The notes beneath the pieces were generated by a model. The model saw nothing but the letters and a program-made list of their open reading frames with translations. It was not told the origin of the DNA and made no database searches. From positions 1 through 36,342 of the forward strand of contig REEN01000115.1 of NCBI GenBank assembly GCA_007695015.1: a DNA stretch of 36,342 nucleotides, written 5' to 3'. The stretch comes from Marinilabiliales bacterium. Its GTDB lineage: Bacteria; Bacteroidota; Bacteroidia; Bacteroidales; PUMT01. A program made the position numbers and the translations under genes. Shown piece after piece: positions 32,874 through 36,342 of this stretch. The stretch's first letter is position 1; every line of letters starts with the position of its first letter.

Positions 32874-35486
32874 TCACCCCTCTTTCCTTACCTCCACCAT
32901 TATGGTGTGCTGAGCATTGCCGAATGCCAGCGGCGTCCACCTGTGCGAAGTCAGCACGTTGACACATCCGCGCCGGTCAATGCCGTTCTCATCAGGCTCC
33001 CACCATGCCCCCTGCGGTATGTTCACCACTCCCGGCATTATTTTCGGGGTCAGCCTGCACGGGATGACCATTTTCCCACGTTCGTTCCACACCATCACCT
33101 TGTCGCCATCCCCGATCCCCCTCTCTGCGGCATCCAGCGGGTTGATGAACACCCTCTGCGGGAACGCCTCATTGAGCCAGTCGACGTTATCGTGTGTCGA
33201 GTGCACCCTCTGCATGTAGTGGTGACCGATAGCCTGCAGGGGGTAATCTTTGCTTTCTTCCCCGAAAGGGCTTTCCCATTCCTGTATATATTTCGGCACA
33301 GCCGGAATTTCAGATGGATTTCCCATTCTGAACAGCCTCTCCGAGAATATCTCAATCTTTCCCGTCGGGGTGTTCAGGGGATGCTTTCGCGGATCTTTAC
33401 GGAAATCGGCCATCGCCACCTTCGGCTGGGTTACCGGCACGCTGTACACCCCGGTGTTCTTCTCCTCCAGCTCATCGAGCGACGGTATGTCGGGGAACCG
33501 GGTATTACGGTAGCGCTCAACGGCCCATTCTATCCAGCCCCTCTCGGTGCGCCCCTCGGTATACTGCTCCCGTACCCCGAACCTTTCGGCCAGTCCGGCG
33601 CAGATATTGTAATCGCTTTTCGTTTCATGCGGGGGTTTGGCAATCTGCGGCATGATGATCACCTCGTCGCCGTATTTCCACCCGTCTTCCAGACCCCAGC
33701 TCTCAAACTGGGTGCAGACCGGCAGCACCAGGTCGGCGAACTTTCCCGAGGGGGTCATGAACTGGTCCTGGAAGGCAATGAACTCAACCAGGTTCTCATC
33801 GGCCAGTATCTTTGCAGTCCGGTTCACATCAGAGTGCTGGTTGATCAGAATATTGGACGCCACACACCATATCAGCTTCACATTGCTCTCCAGCCTCTCC
33901 ACTCCCCGCAAACCCTCAGAAGGCCCCATTTCAGTCCCCCGCAGAATCGCTTCGGTCCACAAAAACACAGGAATACTCGCCGTTACAGGGTTGCGGCCGG
34001 TGGGGAACACGTTCCAGAAGGGCCCGCCGTCATCGGCCTGCAGAGCGATGCCGCTGGCCCATCCGCCGGGAATGCCGACATTGCCCGTTATGGCCGCCAG
34101 CACGCACCCCGCCAGCACCGGCTGCTCGCCGTATGCACGCCGCTGCATGCCATAACCCTGGTACAGCACGGCCGGTTTGGAGCTGCCGTATTCGCGGCCT
34201 ATACGTTCAATGGTAGTCGCAGGTATGCCCGTTATCGCCTCTGCCCACTGCGGTGTCTTGGGGATGCCGTCGCGGGTGCCGAAGATGTAGTCATGGTAGC
34301 TCTCCTCGTTTTCACAGCCCGGCGGCATGTGGCTTTTATCGAAACCGATGCAGCACCGGTCAATGAAATCCTTGTCATGCAGGTTCTCAGAGATGATAAC
34401 ATAAGCCATGGCGCTCATCATCGCAACGTCGGTGCCGGGCCTGATGGGTATCCACTCGTCGGCCAGCGATACTGCGCTCATGGTCATCTGCGGGTCGATG
34501 CAGACAACACGGGCCCCGTTCTCCCTGGCTTTCTTAATGAAAAAGTCGCTGTTGGTGCCGTCGCGCATCTCGGCCGGGTTCCACCCCCACATGATGATAA
34601 ATTTGCTGTTCACCCAGTCCTGCCTCTGGTTGCCGGTCACCGACGTCCCGTAAACGTAAGGTGTAGCCCTGCTTATGCATGCCCAGCTATAGGAGTTGTA
34701 GTAACCAAGGGAACCCCCCAGCAGGTTCATCAGCCTTGCTGCCGTCTGCCTGCCGCCCACCTGGTTATAGCTTCCTGTGCCGTATGGCACCAGTATCGCC
34801 TGGTTACCGTATTTTTCCCTGACACGCTCTATTTGCGAAGCAAGGATGTCATATGCCTCATCCCAGCTTATCCTTTCAAATTTCCCCTCGCCCCTTTTGC
34901 CGGTTCGTTTCATGGGGTATTTGAGCCTGTCGGGGTGGTACTGCCGGCGCCGGTATGCGCGGCCCCTTATGCAGGCCCTGAGCTGCGGGTCGGCCAGCGT
35001 ATCGCCGGGCCGGTCATCAGTCTCAATCCTTATTATCTTCTCTTCTTTTACGTGTAGTGTGAGTACGCACCTGCCGCCGCAGTTGTGTGCCGGGCATCCC
35101 GCACGAATTATCTTCACCCCGTCAACCTCATCAACCAGCACCGGGGTATGCCTCTCCAGCTCCCTGATACACCCTGCCAGCGGTCCCCCAACCACGAGTC
35201 CCCCGCCCAGCAGCGCCCCCATCTTCAGGAAGCAGCGCCGGTCGATCGAAACCTGAGGATTCCCGTTTTCTGGCGAGGCCTGAGCAGGACCCTTATCTGG
35301 CAATGCCGGAGAATTCCCGTTATCGGGCGAAGCTTGAGAATGCCCGGTATCGCTTGAATCCGGAAGCTTCCCGTCGCCAACCGAGCCCTTAGGATGCCTG
35401 TTACCAACCATGGCTTGACGATGCCTGCTATCAGAAGCCGCACCGGTTTTTCCGGTCTTGCTTATTTTATCAAGTCTTTTATCCAC
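32874..35486 (-). CDS. dmsA: DMSO reductase-type molybdopterin oxidoreductase, catalytic subunit
   Basis: This is a Tat-exported, probably lipid-anchored bis-MGD molybdoenzyme that would reduce an S- or N-oxide or a related compound. The 870 residues comprise an 80-residue repetitive N-terminal extension (20-82), a Tat signal with Arg83 and Arg84 (DRRCFLKMGALLGGG) ending in a lipobox LAGC (Cys106), and the catalytic core. The [4Fe-4S] ligands are Cys131, Cys136, Cys140 and Cys172. The likely molybdenum ligand is Ser267 in NSYSWACISRATPYVYG, aligning with the Ser of E. coli DmsA. The C-terminal dinucleotide-binding domain includes HSTHDNVDWLNEAFPQRVFI. The physiological substrate is unknown. 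No TorD-type chaperone gene is visible here. Confidence 0.93.
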   Translation of the reverse strand: MDKRLDKISKTGKTGAASDSRHRQAMVGNRHPKGSVGDGKLPDSSDTGHSQASPDNGNSPALPDKGPAQASPENGNPQVSIDRRCFLKMGALLGGGLVVGGPLAGCIRELERHTPVLVDEVDGVKIIRAGCPAHNCGGRCVLTLHVKEEKIIRIETDDRPGDTLADPQLRACIRGRAYRRRQYHPDRLKYPMKRTGKRGEGKFERISWDEAYDILASQIERVREKYGNQAILVPYGTGSYNQVGGRQTAARLMNLLGGSLGYYNSYSWACISRATPYVYGTSVTGNQRQDWVNSKFIIMWGWNPAEMRDGTNSDFFIKKARENGARVVCIDPQMTMSAVSLADEWIPIRPGTDVAMMSAMAYVIISENLHDKDFIDRCCIGFDKSHMPPGCENEESYHDYIFGTRDGIPKTPQWAEAITGIPATTIERIGREYGSSKPAVLYQGYGMQRRAYGEQPVLAGCVLAAITGNVGIPGGWASGIALQADDGGPFWNVFPTGRNPVTASIPVFLWTEAILRGTEMGPSEGLRGVERLESNVKLIWCVASNILINQHSDVNRTAKILADENLVEFIAFQDQFMTPSGKFADLVLPVCTQFESWGLEDGWKYGDEVIIMPQIAKPPHETKSDYNICAGLAERFGVREQYTEGRTERGWIEWAVERYRNTRFPDIPSLDELEEKNTGVYSVPVTQPKVAMADFRKDPRKHPLNTPTGKIEIFSERLFRMGNPSEIPAVPKYIQEWESPFGEESKDYPLQAIGHHYMQRVHSTHDNVDWLNEAFPQRVFINPLDAAERGIGDGDKVMVWNERGKMVIPCRLTPKIMPGVVNIPQGAWWEPDENGIDRRGCVNVLTSHRWTPLAFGNAQHTIMVEVRKEG
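35241..35429 (-). repeat. Seven 27-nt repeats encoding the N-terminal extension of DmsA
   Basis: Residues 20-82 divide into seven 9-residue units, for example TGHSQASPD, NGNSPALPD, KGPAQASPE and NGNPQVSID. The DNA units 35258-35284, 35285-35311 and 35312-35338 are each 27 nt and share most positions (TTCCCGTTTTCTGGCGAGGC and variants). Copies toward the start of the gene are more diverged. Confidence 0.85.
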
Positions 35487-35489
35487 TTA

Positions 35490-35511
35490 AAATAATCAAG
35501 TAAATAATCAA
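35490..35511. repeat. Direct repeat AAATAATCAA just upstream of dmsA
   Basis: Two identical 10-mers at 35490-35499 and 35502-35511 are spaced 12 bp start to start, within 25 bp of the dmsA ATG. They may be regulator half-sites; the TTGAT element resembles a CRP/FNR half-site but as a direct repeat. Confidence 0.35.
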
Positions 35512-35686
35512 TGAATTATAACCTATAAATGAAAAATTCATTGCTTTTTGTGAAACCCAGCATAAAGGGGATTCATATCTAATCCTCTTTTTAAAACCTA
35601 TAAGACTATTACACCGATTTTATTCCAGGCGTTATAAAAAAGCGAAATGAATATAACTTGTATATCATGTTGGTAACTGTAGTATT

Positions 35687-36016
35687 TTATGCTATTTTGA
35701 AATCTCCGTCCTGCAATTCAACATTAAAATTGACCTTGGCTTGTAAGGCGTTAAAAACTTTCAGAATTGTCGCTATGGTTACATTTTTTGCATTTCTTTC
35801 AATTCTGGAAATCTGTGATTTTTGAACGCCAATCATTTCTCCCAGTTCTGATTGGGTGAGATGTCTTTCCTTACGTGTTTGCCTTATCATTTCACCTAAA
35901 AGGTCAAGTCTCAACTCATACTCGTATATATCTCTTTTTTCTGTTCCGACTTTCCCAAGGTGTTTATCTTTCAATTGGTCAAGGGAATAAGTTTTCATTT
36001 TTTTTGACTTTTCCAT
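35687..36016 (-). CDS. HigA-like antitoxin, XRE-family helix-turn-helix
   Basis: This 109-residue DNA-binding protein has a Cro/CI-type helix-turn-helix (about 40-93) with LLGEMIRQTRKERHLTQSEL, the recognition helix VQKSQISRIERN and the following VTIATILKVFNAL. The N-terminal 35 residues (KMKTYSLDQLKDKHLGKVGT) are typical of the antitoxin partners of HigB-type toxins, where they contact the toxin. The start could also be the ATG at 35998. It is 6 nt downstream of the toxin gene, the toxin-first order of HigBA loci. It would neutralise the toxin and repress the operon. Confidence 0.88.
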   Translation of the reverse strand: MEKSKKMKTYSLDQLKDKHLGKVGTEKRDIYEYELRLDLLGEMIRQTRKERHLTQSELGEMIGVQKSQISRIERNAKNVTIATILKVFNALQAKVNFNVELQDGDFKIA

Positions 36017-36022
36017 GATTTC

Positions 36023-36342
36023 TTATTTTTTGTTTTTCTGTTCAAAGTAGAGTCTCATTATCCCTCGTGCCTTTTCAATTTCTTTCTTAGGCACTTTGTG
36101 GGTTTTCTTAATAATTCCGTGTGTTGCAATAACCAAGGTTTCACTGTTATCTTCTTTATCCCAGAAAGCAAAAATTCGATAGTGTAAATTTGAATATTTA
36201 GTACGTAACTCCCAGATATCCGTTTCCAATTTTTTGAAAAGTTCAGGATCATTCTCATACTTCGATTTGTCAATATTGTAAATGATCTTATCCTTAACTT
36301 TTTCATCCAAAGTATCAAAAAACTCCCACACTTCTTCAAGTA
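36023..36342 (-). CDS. HigB/RelE-like toxin, 5' end beyond the window
   Basis: This is a Gp49/HigB-like mRNA interferase related to RelE, which cuts mRNA at the ribosome when the antitoxin is lost. The readable part is about 106 residues. It has the usual start-proximal block LEEVWEFFDTLDEKVKDKI, then WELRTKYSNLHYRIFAFWD and the conserved LVIATHGIIKKTHKVPKKEIEKA tail. A GTG at 36331 could be read as a start, but the open frame continues to the window edge with residues (LEE) that belong to the family's first helix, so the true start probably lies a few codons outside. It precedes the antitoxin gene by 6 nt. Confidence 0.85.
   Translation of the reverse strand, partial: LEEVWEFFDTLDEKVKDKIIYNIDKSKYENDPELFKKLETDIWELRTKYSNLHYRIFAFWDKEDNSETLVIATHGIIKKTHKVPKKEIEKARGIMRLYFEQKNKK

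Noticed and set aside
32907-35057. A 716-codon open frame on the plus strand
   Set aside because: It lies wholly antisense to dmsA, has no recognisable domain and follows from the GC-rich codon pattern of dmsA.

Overview
The window looks like a chromosomal segment of a Bacteroidota bacterium, most likely an anaerobic or facultative member of the Bacteroidales/Marinilabiliales side. The evidence is a serine dipeptidyl peptidase of family S46, several lipoproteins with a Cys after a short hydrophobic leader, outer-membrane proteins typical of the phylum, the gene order lysS-gpsA-pgi and hpt-adk-obgE, an L27 without a cleavable leader, weak or absent Shine-Dalgarno sequences, and several copies of the Bacteroidota promoter box TAnnTTTG, two of them with a TTTG box 19 nt upstream. 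No rRNA, tRNA, CRISPR array, phage or transposase was found.

Layout: 1-4.5 kb is a minus-strand group (glycosyltransferase, rnhB, S46 peptidase, rnhA), divergent from a polysaccharide flippase at 4.7-6.1 kb. 6.2-7.0 kb holds a small lipoprotein and a small ribbon-helix-helix-like protein, convergent with ruvC. 7.1-12.2 kb is a minus-strand stretch: rplU-rpmA, serS-DMT transporter, an S41 protease lipoprotein and ruvC. 12.5-14.7 kb carries a bifunctional-nuclease (DUF151/UVR) gene followed by a concentrative nucleoside transporter. 14.9-15.8 kb is a two-domain fasciclin lipoprotein flanked by a near-perfect 45-bp direct repeat that carries a terminator. 16.2-20.2 kb is lysS-gpsA-pgi. 20.4-23.8 kb is lipA-lipB-recJ. 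23.9-27.3 kb encodes purE, a PorV/PorQ-like outer-membrane protein and a helix-hairpin-helix plus beta-barrel protein. 27.6-30.8 kb is hpt, adk, obgE and a lipoprotein. 30.8-35.5 kb is a DMSO-reductase-type molybdoenzyme locus (dmsA, dmsB, dmsC) interrupted between dmsA and dmsB by an oppositely oriented small nucleotidyltransferase. The right edge holds a HigB/HigA-like toxin-antitoxin pair, with the toxin cut by the window boundary.

Most of the window is housekeeping: aminoacylation, translation, DNA repair, lipoate synthesis, purine salvage and synthesis, phospholipid precursor and sugar-phosphate metabolism. The accessory parts are the molybdoenzyme locus with its inserted gene, the fasciclin cassette and the toxin-antitoxin pair. 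The most unusual signals are non-genic: three GC-rich minisatellite arrays (about 19, 32 and 27 nt units), each at the 5' end of a gene (serS, obgE, dmsA). The dmsA array is translated into seven 9-residue repeats ahead of a Tat signal. Also notable are the 45-bp terminator-bearing direct repeat around the fasciclin gene, a 57-bp identical tract shared by its two domains, and a perfect 10-bp inverted repeat whose arm reaches the start codon of the PorV-like gene. I see no clearly new multi-gene system.
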